Positions 33,606-41,215 are shown, counted from the stretch's first letter. The stretch is 64,000 nucleotides of DNA from Paenibacillus macerans (GCF_023715465.1 NZ_JAMBOE010000005.1:372001-436000), one strand, 5' to 3'. Translations and numbers: made by a program. Notes: a model not told the origin generated them from the sequence alone.

Positions 33606-33738
33606 TAACGGTTGCCATAGCGCTTATTTCACTGAAACCCGGCTCATTTTGCTTAGATTCAGGCAAATAACGCTTCTCACAACCGTTAAAATTTTGAAAA
33701 GGGCTTTTTTCATAAAATAGCCGCTGCTACATCCGTTA
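33606..33738. repeat. 24-bp module array, second locus
   Basis: One direct module at 33606-33629 and two inverted modules at 33665-33688 and 33715-33738. The two inverted copies are exactly 50 bp apart, the same spacing as at 6.3 kb. Module ends are TAACGG or TCCGTTA and TTATTT or AAATA; the centres differ. Confidence 0.75.
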
Positions 33739-33985
33739 GATTTCCTGCTAACCCCATTTTAATTCGAACACCTAAGCCTTTGTGGGAAAACTGAAATGTA
33801 TCAAGGCAACCAATTGTCTTGTGCAGGAGCTTGAGTTCATGCAACGCCAGTGGGCTCGGGGTCGTTTTTTTCGCCGGAAGTGATGATAAGGCTGCAAAGC
33901 TCCTGCTCAAAACCTTTCGTAATTAAATAGAAGTGCCTTATGCTCCATGTTTCTAACTCCTTGTTTCAAGTTTATATATTGCTAT
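33739..33985. other. Gene-free stretch with possible remnant
   Basis: On the minus strand a ~40-codon reading (ETWSIRHFYLITKGFEQE, then LIITSGEKNDPEPTGVA) runs between stops around 33838-33965 without a convincing start. It looks like a fragment of a lost gene. Nothing else was recognised. Confidence 0.3.
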
Positions 33986-34117
33986 TTACCACATTTCCTC
34001 GTATTCCTCTATTTTTGTGGACCAGTAGCCTTCGACGTCGTCCATCGCTTCTGGATTAATACACATAAAGTGTACCTTTCGGCCATCTTCCAAACCAACC
34101 GCAAGGACAGTGCCCAT
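33986..34117 (-). CDS. Small ORF overlapping the next gene in another frame
   Basis: 43 codons from ATG 34117, in a different frame from the end of the 34056-34556 gene. It reads MGTVLAVGLEDGRKVHFMCI followed by an acidic end (DDVEGYWSTKIEEYEEMW). The part beyond the neighbour's stop keeps coding-like composition. No clear ribosome binding site. It may be the C-terminal remnant of another immunity-type gene joined here by recombination, or a real overlapping gene. Confidence 0.3.
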   Translation of the reverse strand: MGTVLAVGLEDGRKVHFMCINPEAMDDVEGYWSTKIEEYEEMW

Positions 34118-34556
34118 ATTTAAGAATTTCCAGCATTTCACTGAAAAATTTCGGACAGCCTTTGTAATCCTTAAATACTTCCTCTATGCCCGCATTAAGC
34201 ATTAGCCAGCCTAAAGTATCGCCGAACTCTTCTTTGATGTTCTGCTCTTCGATGACTTCATACAATTTTGAAACTGCCGATTTATACTGAGCTGAATCTC
34301 TTACCGCAGCAACGATGGCGTTAAAATCCCTCACACTGTAACCTAATTTCCAGACAAATTCGGCCAGGTTCTCCCGGCCGCTGGAAATTACATCCTCCCA
34401 TTCCTCTTTTTCATCGAATGCTTCCGCTTCTTCCCAGCTCTCTACAAACTGAACCAAACACAATAATTCAATGTTCGATCTTTTACCACAGTTCACAAAC
34501 CAGGGGATATTCACAAAACGATTTAAAGTTTCTTCGCGCACGACAATTTCTTTCAT
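34056..34556 (-). CDS. Probable immunity-type protein, 166 residues
   Basis: ATG 34556 with AAGGAGAAG upstream. Helical acidic protein whose end (CPKFFSEMLEILKYGHCPCGWFG, then GTLYVY) resembles a family of cytoplasmic proteins found beside secreted toxins such as WapA in Bacillus; those usually end in a similar GHxPCGW...VY motif. Its function there is presumed protection against a cognate toxin. No cognate toxin gene is adjacent. Assigned by motif memory and by context within an immunity island. Confidence 0.6.
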   Translation of the reverse strand: MKEIVVREETLNRFVNIPWFVNCGKRSNIELLCLVQFVESWEEAEAFDEKEEWEDVISSGRENLAEFVWKLGYSVRDFNAIVAAVRDSAQYKSAVSKLYEVIEEQNIKEEFGDTLGWLMLNAGIEEVFKDYKGCPKFFSEMLEILKYGHCPCGWFGRWPKGTLYVY

Positions 34557-34593
34557 CTGGTTCTCTTCTCCTTAAAAGACTCAATCGTACAAC

Positions 34594-34800
34594 CTAAACA
34601 GACTTTAGTTTTTCTGACAATTTGTCGATCAATATTTGGATAAACTCTTTATTCCGATCCTCATAATAATAGATACATGCGGTTTCAATGTTTACCTTTT
34701 CCAAAAAGGCCCAATCATTTAACGCTTTTATGTACTTGGTCTCTTCTAACAACTTTTCTACTTCTGCAGTCTCTTCAAGTTCATTCCATCTGTAACTCAT
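34594..34800 (-). CDS. Hypothetical protein, 68 residues
   Basis: ATG 34800 lies 1 bp after the stop of the preceding gene, so it is probably translated by coupling; no separate strong ribosome binding site is seen. The protein is acidic and helical (MSYRWNELEETAEVEKLLEE, ETACIYYYEDRNKEFIQILI). No family recognised. Position inside a run of immunity-type genes suggests a related role. Confidence 0.5.
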   Translation of the reverse strand: MSYRWNELEETAEVEKLLEETKYIKALNDWAFLEKVNIETACIYYYEDRNKEFIQILIDKLSEKLKSV

Positions 34801-34801
34801 A

Positions 34802-35230
34802 TTAATACGTATCTATGCTCTTACTCTTACCGAACGCATAGTTCATGAGAAAGTGATTAAAACTTCCGAAGCATTCCTCTGGTGTGTCTGTCGGGATGTC
34901 CCTGTAAAATCGGTACACTTTTCCATCGGTTTTGTTAATCACAATAGGTTCATATAGAACGAGTCCTATGAAGAGCCATGTTTCCGTTCCTCCCTTTAAG
35001 CTTTCTACATAAAATTGGTTTCGGGGCAGCTCATGAGAGGGAAAAATATCAATCTCCCCCAAGGATACTCCGTCGCATTCGTGCAAAAACTCAAGATATT
35101 CAACCAAGACTTTGTGCTTGTCCTCAATATCAGGTCGGGGATTCCCTTCATTGATCTGTCCGATAAGAATGCTATCAGGATTATTTGCGAGTTGTTCTTT
35201 TATTCTATGTATATATTTTTTAATGTTCAT
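34802..35230 (-). CDS. SUKH-like immunity protein
   Basis: 142 residues from ATG 35230 (AGGAAAG about 14 nt upstream); a longer reading upstream overlaps the neighbour and is not used. The pattern YLEFLHECDGVSLGEIDIFPSH, then VLYEPIVINKTDGKVYRFYRD and CFGSFNHFLMNYAFG, follows the SUKH fold as seen in immunity proteins like YxxD/YobK. Overlaps the next gene start by 11 bp. Role: presumed neutraliser of a nuclease-type toxin. Confidence 0.65.
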   Translation of the reverse strand: MNIKKYIHRIKEQLANNPDSILIGQINEGNPRPDIEDKHKVLVEYLEFLHECDGVSLGEIDIFPSHELPRNQFYVESLKGGTETWLFIGLVLYEPIVINKTDGKVYRFYRDIPTDTPEECFGSFNHFLMNYAFGKSKSIDTY

Positions 35231-35669
35231 AATACTGAATATATCTTTCCTGGATAGGCGTCCATTCATCATCCACGATTTCAACTTCCAGTAATTTGGA
35301 TTTATGTTCCAATTTAGATATGAACAGGGCGCAGAAGTCGCCGCCGGTTGGATAATAGAATAGACCATAGCCTTTGGGTGAAATAAGCTTGTTGACTTCT
35401 TTGATCTTTTCCGGCACATATTCATACTCAAACTCCCCTAGTTCCTCAAGCTCCTCCTCGGAAGCCAATTCGAGGTCATGAGCGAATTCATAATCCAAAA
35501 TATAGTTCACAATCTCTTGATTCTCTTCACCTCGATGATCGAGATAGAGAAATCGCTTCGTAGCAAATCCGTAATCCACTAAGTCTGAGTACTTGTCCAG
35601 TATCTCGGGGTTATTTAACAATTCCTGATCTTCTTCGAAAATAAGTGGAATGAGCGCTTTTTCTGACAT
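35220..35669 (-). CDS. Acidic protein, DUF6630-like
   Basis: 149 residues, ATG with AGGAGG upstream. Very acidic (FEEDQELLNNPEILDKYSD, ASEEELEELGEFEYEY). The segment GYGLFYYPTGGDFCALFISK resembles DUF6630 proteins, which occur in toxin-immunity neighbourhoods; certainty low. Its end overlaps the start of the SUKH-like gene. The acidity fits a protein that masks a basic nuclease toxin (inference). Confidence 0.6.
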   Translation of the reverse strand: MSEKALIPLIFEEDQELLNNPEILDKYSDLVDYGFATKRFLYLDHRGEENQEIVNYILDYEFAHDLELASEEELEELGEFEYEYVPEKIKEVNKLISPKGYGLFYYPTGGDFCALFISKLEHKSKLLEVEIVDDEWTPIQERYIQYYEH

Positions 35670-35711
35670 TTTAAAGTCCTCCTGGTGGGTTATATAGGAT
35701 GATTACTATGA

Positions 35712-36686
35712 TTATCGAAACAACTCCCCATGTTGGTTAGGGATAAACTCGGGGTAGTTCTTTCGGTAAAAATGATCGATCAGACGCAGCATCGGGTCCC
35801 ACTCCGGGTAAGGTTCAGGGTAGCTGATCTCCATTTTGGCTTCCGGGTTGTTCATGAGCAGGCCGTCAAAGAGGTCAGGAGTCGGCAAGCCCGCCTTGTT
35901 TCTAACATGAATCAGGAACAAGATTTCATAGGGATAAAATCCATATCGATAATCGCCAAACTCATGAAAATTCCCTATTTCAGAAGCTTGCACCGAATGG
36001 AATAATGACATGCTGTCGATCAATTGCGTGATCTCTTTTGGGTCAGATGTCAACCATCGATCCAATACTTCCCGATACACCTCCAGGTCATCCAATATCG
36101 AACCGTGCGACAGTCCGGCCTCCTTCAACTTTTGCTTTACAACAATATGTACGTTTTGATTGGTTCCCGCGATGGTCTTTTTTCTATATTGTAAATACAA
36201 CTCAATCAAAAACCACGCGTGTTTGTTCCGATCATCAGCAGCCAGAATATTCCCGCCTAGACGGTTTACTATGAAATCAAAGAGTATATTTTCTTCTTTC
36301 TTCCATCCAAACATCGTGAAATGAATTAAAGCTACGACAACTTCTCTAAAGGTATACTTCGTCATCATTTTAGGATAACGCACCTTATAAAGGTCCTGCG
36401 CCATACATTGATAAAAAACGACCATTTGCATCTGTTTCAAGCCATCCGACCGTTTCCCGCCGGTAATCAATACGTCGTTTTTCCATTGGGACAGGTACAA
36501 AGAGGCGATGGAGTCTAAATCGATCAGTAAAATATGATCCTTTTCTGTATGATTCGATTCAACTATTTCAATAACTTCATTTTTATTCTGTTCATATCGC
36601 TTTTGAACATCTTCAAACTTAATTCCATCCACAAAGTTTTTGCTGTATCTTTTGTATGCTATATTGATTTTTTTGGGGTTGAGCAT
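35712..36686 (-). CDS. Hypothetical cytoplasmic protein, 324 residues
   Basis: ATG 36686 with TAAGGAGGAACGA upstream, a strong ribosome binding site that fixes the start. Mixed alpha/beta protein with conserved-looking blocks ILLIDLDSIASLYLSQWKN, TFREVVVALIHFTMFGWKK and DYRYGFYPYEILFLIH. No signal peptide. Proteins of this size and style occur as large immunity proteins or antitoxin-like factors in Bacillota toxin islands, but no family name can be given. Confidence 0.65.
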   Translation of the reverse strand: MLNPKKINIAYKRYSKNFVDGIKFEDVQKRYEQNKNEVIEIVESNHTEKDHILLIDLDSIASLYLSQWKNDVLITGGKRSDGLKQMQMVVFYQCMAQDLYKVRYPKMMTKYTFREVVVALIHFTMFGWKKEENILFDFIVNRLGGNILAADDRNKHAWFLIELYLQYRKKTIAGTNQNVHIVVKQKLKEAGLSHGSILDDLEVYREVLDRWLTSDPKEITQLIDSMSLFHSVQASEIGNFHEFGDYRYGFYPYEILFLIHVRNKAGLPTPDLFDGLLMNNPEAKMEISYPEPYPEWDPMLRLIDHFYRKNYPEFIPNQHGELFR

Positions 36687-36705
36687 TCGTTCCTCCTTAG
36701 GACAT

Positions 36706-36780
36706 TTAATAGCACTCACTCGTTACTAAATACGGCGACCGTTCCAAAATTTTCTCCAAAACATCCTCTCGTTTACTCAT
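36706..36780 (-). CDS. Very short ORF with a good ribosome binding site
   Basis: 24 codons (MSKREDVLEKILERSPYLVT, then SECY) with GGAGGT 9 nt before the ATG. It ends 19 bp upstream of the next gene start. Could be a small leader-type peptide or the N-terminal stub of a lost gene. Confidence 0.35.
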   Translation of the reverse strand: MSKREDVLEKILERSPYLVTSECY

Positions 36781-36797
36781 CTTCCCACTACCTCCGG

Positions 36798-37742
36798 TCA
36801 CCAAAGGTCAAATTTATTAGGTTTATAAACCCATTGACCGTGTCGATCAATGTAACCCCACTCGCCATCATAATTGACTAAACCAAGTCCATTTTTCAAT
36901 TCACTTGCTGTATCAAACACATTTTTCAAAACATACCGCCCTTTTTTATCGATATAACCGTACCTGTCTTTATTTTCAACCGGAGCCATTCCGTCGACAA
37001 AGGCCCACACGGTTTGAAATTTTGGCCTGATCACTTTTTCTCCCAGGCGGTTCAAGTATCCCCACTTGCCTCCCGTCTTCAAGCGAAAACCCGCTAGACC
37101 TTCACTAAAATCTTTAACTTGGTAGTATTTGGGCGGGATTACGAACTCTCCGAGTTTATTGATAAACCCGTATTTGCCCCTTTCGAGCGAAACACCGGCC
37201 AATCCTTCGAGAAACGGGGAAACTGACAAGAACTGAGGAGGAATCACCACATTTCCGTCTTCATCCATATATCCATATTTTCCTTCTCTAGATATGAAAG
37301 CTAACCCATCCGAGAACGCATTTATAAAATCATAATAGTTAGGTTCAATAATTGCATTACTCTGCCGATCATATAGTCCCGCTTTTCCATTTATTAAAGC
37401 TGAAAATGTCCCGTTGGGATTAACCCCAATGATTCGTTCAAAGATCGGCTCCACCACATACTGCCCGGTTTTGTTTATACAACCGCATCTACCATTCGTA
37501 CCTACAATGGCAAGCCCATTCTCAAAACTTCCTTCATAACCATGATCTCCCGCTAGTTCTATCGCCAGTTCATTTTTCGAATTGATATAACCCTTTTTAT
37601 TATCAAAACTCCAAACGTATGCAAATCCCTCACTGAAATCACTTGCCATTTTATATATAGGAGGAATCACGATTTCTCCTGTATTGTTAATGAAGCCGTA
37701 TTTTCCATCTACAAGGATACTAAATAATGGTTGATTCTCCAT
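36798..37742 (-). CDS. WG-repeat protein
   Basis: 314 residues made of about nine WG (YGFIN) repeats, for example KYGFINNTGEIVIPPIY, KKGYINSKNELAIE, KYGYMDEDGNVVIPPQF, KYGFINKLGEFVIPPKY and EWGYIDRHGQW. Each repeat is a short beta unit ending in (V/I)IPP. WG-repeat proteins have no enzyme activity known and often act as binding scaffolds; several occur as immunity-island members. ATG with GAGGGGAACGG upstream. First gene of a subset running leftwards. Confidence 0.85.
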   Translation of the reverse strand: MENQPLFSILVDGKYGFINNTGEIVIPPIYKMASDFSEGFAYVWSFDNKKGYINSKNELAIELAGDHGYEGSFENGLAIVGTNGRCGCINKTGQYVVEPIFERIIGVNPNGTFSALINGKAGLYDRQSNAIIEPNYYDFINAFSDGLAFISREGKYGYMDEDGNVVIPPQFLSVSPFLEGLAGVSLERGKYGFINKLGEFVIPPKYYQVKDFSEGLAGFRLKTGGKWGYLNRLGEKVIRPKFQTVWAFVDGMAPVENKDRYGYIDKKGRYVLKNVFDTASELKNGLGLVNYDGEWGYIDRHGQWVYKPNKFDLW

Positions 37743-37802
37743 CCGTTCCCCTCCGAATAAACCTATAGTGCTGTAAGTTATGTACGCTACACTTTCTGTT
37801 AA

Positions 37803-37886
37803 TTATCGGCCAATTGGAGATATTAAATTAGGAAATTTCATTTTATCCAGATACTCTTTGGTAAAATAGTTTTCACTTCTAAACAT
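37803..37886 (-). pseudogene. C-terminal remnant of a SUKH-3 gene
   Basis: 27 codons (MFRSENYFTKEYLDKMKFPN...) correspond to the end of the SUKH-3 proteins at 38481 and 39420, whose C-termini read YFNKEYLNKDRFPNL and YFSGEYLKKSKFPNL. The rest of the gene is missing. It marks a deletion or recombination event inside the island. Confidence 0.6.
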
Positions 37887-37908
37887 AAATGAATCCCCCA
37901 ATAGAATC

Positions 37909-38361
37909 CTAGTCCTCTTCAACAATAATCACTTCCAACTGTACACCACTCACTATATTATGAAGCGCCTCAAAAAAATTAGAGCCTAGGCGGATCAGAA
38001 AATCATCATTCCCGCCATAAAACGTCCCCGATGAAGAAATATACCACGTCATATCCATAAGCGGAATTTGGCCAACGATCACGAATGGTTCGTTACAATA
38101 TCGTTCATATCTTTTCGATACTTCCCGGAAAACGGAGCTTGCCGCATCAATTGGATCTATGGTCAAAGTAAAATAGCGATCTAAACGTTTAGGATTTTTA
38201 AATGGGATGACTAAGCCGCCATATTCTTTTAGAAAGTCGGCTGCACTTTTAAAAACACAATATTCTTCATCATTCAAAAAATCCAAGTATTGACTAAGGC
38301 TCTCTTCCCGTCCCTTAAACCAGCCGGCGTTCTGAAGTAAATCTCGAACCTGATCCTCCAT
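37909..38361 (-). CDS. SUKH-3 family immunity protein
   Basis: 150 residues, ATG with AAGGGAG upstream. LLQNAGWFKGREESLSQYL, ADFLKEYGGLVIPF, FTLTIDPIDAASSVF and VIVGQIPLMDMTWYI, ending in DFLIRLGSNFFEALHN, follow the SUKH-3 pattern (AGWxxGR, FLxEYGGL, P..A, GxxxFY.GxDxxxxLGxxFxEAL). SUKH-3 proteins protect against nuclease-type polymorphic toxins. Cognate toxin not visible within the island. Confidence 0.82.
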   Translation of the reverse strand: MEDQVRDLLQNAGWFKGREESLSQYLDFLNDEEYCVFKSAADFLKEYGGLVIPFKNPKRLDRYFTLTIDPIDAASSVFREVSKRYERYCNEPFVIVGQIPLMDMTWYISSSGTFYGGNDDFLIRLGSNFFEALHNIVSGVQLEVIIVEED

Positions 38362-38404
38362 AATCCGCTCCCTTGTTGCCTAAGATAAAAAAACTATAAC
38401 AAGA

Positions 38405-38491
38405 TCATTTAATGGTAAGCCGATGGAACTCTTGAAAAAACTCATCTGCTAGCTTGAAGAATAATTCACATGACTCAAACTCAATAGCTAC
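38405..38491 (-). pseudogene. Immunity-type gene remnant
   Basis: A 28-codon frame (VAIEFESCELFFKLADEFFQ, then FHRLTIK) with no start codon or ribosome binding site follows the end of the SUKH-3 gene in a different frame. It reads like the C-terminus of a lost gene. Confidence 0.3.
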
Positions 38492-38948
38492 ATAAATTTG
38501 GAAACCGATCTTTATTTAAGTATTCCTTGTTAAAATAGATTTCCAGCATTTCATAAAAGTCATAGCCCACCCGGGTGAGATACATAAACTCATAGGAGCC
38601 AGCAAAATAAAATACACTAGACTCGGATATATAAATATCAAGTGTACTTCGAGGAAGAAATCCTATTGGGATTAACTTCTCGTTTGTTACTTTTTCAAAA
38701 GCATGTAACTCCTCAAAGGTAACCTCCCCTTCGCACGGGTCAAAAATCAAGGAGGTTGCTTTACCAAGACTAATTGTCGGTAATTTGACTTCGATCCCTC
38801 CGAACTCCTCTAATATGTTAAAGGCTAATGAGCATGGAACTATATTGTATTCTCTATACATGTTGATATAGGGTGTAATGTCCACTCTTCTATCTTCATA
38901 CCACCCATTTTCCTCAAAACACTTTTTAACCTTTTCACTTTTAAACAT
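38481..38948 (-). CDS. SUKH-3 family immunity protein
   Basis: 155 residues from ATG 38948 (GGAGG 5 nt upstream). FEENGWYEDRRVDITPYINMY, FNILEEFGGIEVKL, LIFDPCEGEV, IPIGFLPRSTLDIYIS and YLTRVGYDFYEMLEIYF are the SUKH-3 blocks. It is a close paralogue of the first half of the 39420-40310 protein (about 1 kb away), so the pair arose by local duplication. Confidence 0.82.
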   Translation of the reverse strand: MFKSEKVKKCFEENGWYEDRRVDITPYINMYREYNIVPCSLAFNILEEFGGIEVKLPTISLGKATSLIFDPCEGEVTFEELHAFEKVTNEKLIPIGFLPRSTLDIYISESSVFYFAGSYEFMYLTRVGYDFYEMLEIYFNKEYLNKDRFPNLCSY

Positions 38949-38975
38949 ACTTTCCTCCAAATTGAAATGATAACA

Positions 38976-39282
38976 TTAATCTTGTTCCGACCATTTTCTA
39001 ATCGTGTTCTTTTCAAATGGGGTGGGTTCTAATTTTTCTTTTGTTAGTTCCCCTTTTTCGTTCCATTCCTTATAGGTTAATTCAAAACCATAAAGCGATT
39101 CTTTGATTACCATTGTTGTACTTTTCAAAAACAAGCCCGGTAATTGGCTTCCCTCCTTCTTCCATAGGTTTATCAAAAACCTGATCTCCAAACTCTCCAG
39201 AAAAGCAGACATCACCTGTAAACTCTATCCCGTTTAAAAGCACTTCTTCTTCCGTTAGGAAACTTATTTCATTCATACTCAT
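38976..39282 (-). pseudogene. YwqK-like (MORN-variant) antitoxin gene with frameshift
   Basis: Two overlapping frames read as one YwqK-type protein. Frame A (ATG 39282): MSMNEISFLTEEEVLLNGIE to PITGLVFEKYNNGNQ. Frame B continues ESLYGFELTYKEWNEKGELT and ends PTPFEKNTIRKWSEQD, as in YwqK-family antitoxins. The switch lies near 39090-39110. The protein also has fewer MORN-like repeats than usual. A sequencing error is possible. Confidence 0.6.
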
Positions 39283-39296
39283 AATCGTCCTTTAAA

Positions 39297-39386
39297 TTAA
39301 AATTCCATAATGTAGCAATCGTACTCATAGTCTCGTGACTTCTCAATGTCGTAGTATCTGCGGATTTCTCGAATATCTAAGTTCAT
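39297..39386 (-). CDS. Very short ORF, 29 codons
   Basis: MNLDIREIRRYYDIEKSRDY, then EYDCYIMEF, with GGGGAACG upstream of the ATG. It lies between two immunity-type genes on the same strand. Could be a stub of a lost gene or a small gene; no family. Confidence 0.3.
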   Translation of the reverse strand: MNLDIREIRRYYDIEKSRDYEYDCYIMEF

Positions 39387-39419
39387 GCGCTCGTTCCCCG
39401 TATATTAGTTTCCTTTTTT

Positions 39420-40310
39420 TCAAAATATCCCCCACAGCTTCATCCCATACCCGCTTATCAAATGATCCCAAGCCTCTATGGCGGTGTCGCCTAACTTCCC
39501 GGTGCTGCAATATACTTTTCCGCTTTCCGAAACTAACAGCATTAAGTTCTCGCTGTCAATCATGCCAACTGGAACTAATTTTTCTCCCGCATATTTTTCC
39601 TCGTATTTAAAACCGCCATGTCTATAATAGTTCGTGAATCTGATACTTGTATTATGAATTTCTTCGTTCACCGTATCCTCGACCACCAAATCACCAAATT
39701 CTCGCAAAAAGTCCTCAACTTTCGGAAAAACAACATAACCCAGTTGCTCAAGATCCTCTTTAATTTCCTTTATATCGATATTCCTACCTTCATACCATCC
39801 GGAATCTCTTAATATTTTCAAAGTTTCTTTGCTTATACTCAGTTGATCGGAATGTAAGTTAGGAAACTTGCTTTTCTTTAAATACTCCCCGCTAAAATAG
39901 CATTCCACTGCGCTTATAAAGTCTCTTCCTAAACGTGTAATATACATAAATTCAGTAGTCCCCGCAAAATAAAATTCACCCGATTGAGAAACAAAAATAT
40001 CCAGATCGCTTCTTGGAAAAAAACCGACCGGGGTTAATTGTTCACCAATAACCTCCTCAAACTCTTGAATCTCATCTGACATGACCGCTCCACGTCTAGG
40101 ATCTATAACTAACTCGGTGAATTCATCAAGCCCACTTAGCCCAGATTCCTTAATTCTAATTTCAATGTTACCAAACTCCCTTAAAATATCCAACGCATAT
40201 GGACTTGGTTGTATATTGTCTTTTTGGAAACTATCTAAATAAGGGGTAATGTCCACAATTCTTCCTTCAGACCAGCCGTTCTCTTGCAAGTAAGTTCTGA
40301 ACAAATTCAA
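39420..40310 (-). CDS. Protein with two tandem SUKH-3 domains
   Basis: 296 residues from a TTG start (AAAGGAG 5 nt upstream). Residues ~1-155 form one SUKH-3 domain (LQENGWSEGRIVDITPYLD ... FMYITRLGRDFISAVECYF) very like the 38481 protein; residues ~160-296 form a second, diverged SUKH-3 domain (LRDSGWYEGRNIDIKEIKE, FLREFGDLVVEDT, VPVGMIDSENLMLLVSESG). SUKH-3 proteins are usually single-domain; fusion may give bivalent immunity or results from loss of a stop codon between neighbours. Confidence 0.8.
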   Translation of the reverse strand: MNLFRTYLQENGWSEGRIVDITPYLDSFQKDNIQPSPYALDILREFGNIEIRIKESGLSGLDEFTELVIDPRRGAVMSDEIQEFEEVIGEQLTPVGFFPRSDLDIFVSQSGEFYFAGTTEFMYITRLGRDFISAVECYFSGEYLKKSKFPNLHSDQLSISKETLKILRDSGWYEGRNIDIKEIKEDLEQLGYVVFPKVEDFLREFGDLVVEDTVNEEIHNTSIRFTNYYRHGGFKYEEKYAGEKLVPVGMIDSENLMLLVSESGKVYCSTGKLGDTAIEAWDHLISGYGMKLWGIF

Positions 40311-40328
40311 TTCCTCTCCTTTGCAGAC

Positions 40329-40772
40329 TCAATCCTTGGTCATATTTTCAATCGCAAACCCATTGTTATGCGGTCTCACTAGATACAATTCATCAAATCC
40401 CTCATCGTATGAAGGCATCTGTAATTTCTTCAATGTGCTTTTGATCCCTGCCTCTGCAACCTTTTCTTTCCCTTGCCTCTGTTCATTTCGCTCATACGAT
40501 AAATTATAATTGGGTTCAAAATAATAACCCACGATCTTAAATTTATGTTTCTTAGCTAATTCAATATATTTTTTCCGCTCCTCTATGGTAGGATTCGTAT
40601 TATCCACTACAAATGGCAGACTGGTTCGAAGGGAGGCTTCAAGAAAAACCCCCTCTCGATACCTAGACCTTAACATGTCCAGGTTTATCCTCATATGGGT
40701 TTTAAAGAACTTTTCCTTGTAAAATGTTGATTTCCCAGAGGCCTGAATTCCGATGAAAATAACACATTCCAT
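40329..40772 (-). CDS. P-loop polynucleotide-kinase-like ATPase
   Basis: 147 residues. N-terminal P-loop VIFIGIQASGKSTFYKE, then RINLDMLRSR and VDNTNPTIEERKKYIELA, matching the kinase half of T4 Pnk / AAA_33 proteins that phosphorylate 5'-OH ends of RNA or DNA. ATG 40772 has AAGGA 9 nt upstream. A fragment resembling the N-terminus of a Thg1-like tRNA guanylyltransferase lies just upstream on the same strand, so the gene may have been part of an RNA repair pair (inference). Confidence 0.8.
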   Translation of the reverse strand: MECVIFIGIQASGKSTFYKEKFFKTHMRINLDMLRSRYREGVFLEASLRTSLPFVVDNTNPTIEERKKYIELAKKHKFKIVGYYFEPNYNLSYERNEQRQGKEKVAEAGIKSTLKKLQMPSYDEGFDELYLVRPHNNGFAIENMTKD

Positions 40773-40813
40773 AATCATTCATCCTTCGTCAAATACACGT
40801 ATTGGTTGTTCTC

Positions 40814-40852
40814 TTATCCCTTCATTCGGTTGCCAAAGTCGTCTTTTTTCAT
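40814..40852 (-). pseudogene. N-terminal stub resembling Thg1-like nucleotidyltransferase
   Basis: Twelve codons, MKKDDFGNRMKG, then a stop. The string matches the start of bacterial Thg1-like proteins (M.KDxxGxRMK). Sequence after the stop is not coding-like for more than a few codons. Very short, so assignment is tentative. Confidence 0.3.
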
Positions 40853-41060
40853 TATTTCTTCTTTAGTCTCCTTTATAATCATGCATCCAAGGCCCATTAT
40901 AGATAATTATGGAAACATCCTCAAACTGTTAATAAAAACCCTCTAATCCTTGGTAAAAGCATCAAAATTTGATTTGGGCTTTCCGATATATTGTAGAAGT
41001 ACTACTACCGCCGTAACAAAACAATATGAATTGAGAAATGGAGCAAGCAATGAACTATAG

Positions 41061-41215
41061 ATTATTGAGATAGGTGCGGTGAAGTTAAATGAGAATTTAG
41101 AAACTGTAAGCGAATGCTTGATTTACTTTTGAATGGGATACATCATAGAGGAATCGATGACGCCAAAAATATTTCTAAGATCTTCGTCAAAATATACGAT
41201 CAGCTGATTTTTTGA
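41061..41215 (+). pseudogene. Decayed DEDDh 3'-5' exonuclease gene
   Basis: Two short frames correspond to the ends of a DEDDh exonuclease (KapD-like). The first (41061-41132) reads IIEIGAVKLNENLETVSE, as at the N-terminal Exo I motif region. The second (41141-41215) reads HHRGIDDAKNISKIFVKIYD, as at the Exo III HxxxxD motif. The ~100 residues normally between are missing. Non-functional. The rest of the 40853-41320 gap holds nothing recognisable. Confidence 0.55.

Noticed and set aside
33710..33910. 66-codon minus-strand frame (MSRSFAALSSLPAKKTTPSP...)
   Set aside because: Part of it overlaps the repeat module, and an alternative frame in the same strand looks more protein-like; neither has a start signal, so it is kept only as a gene-free stretch.
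35231..35431. Upstream extension of the SUKH-like protein (67 extra residues)
   Set aside because: It overlaps the 35220-35669 gene in another frame, has no ribosome binding site and its composition is unlike the rest of the protein.
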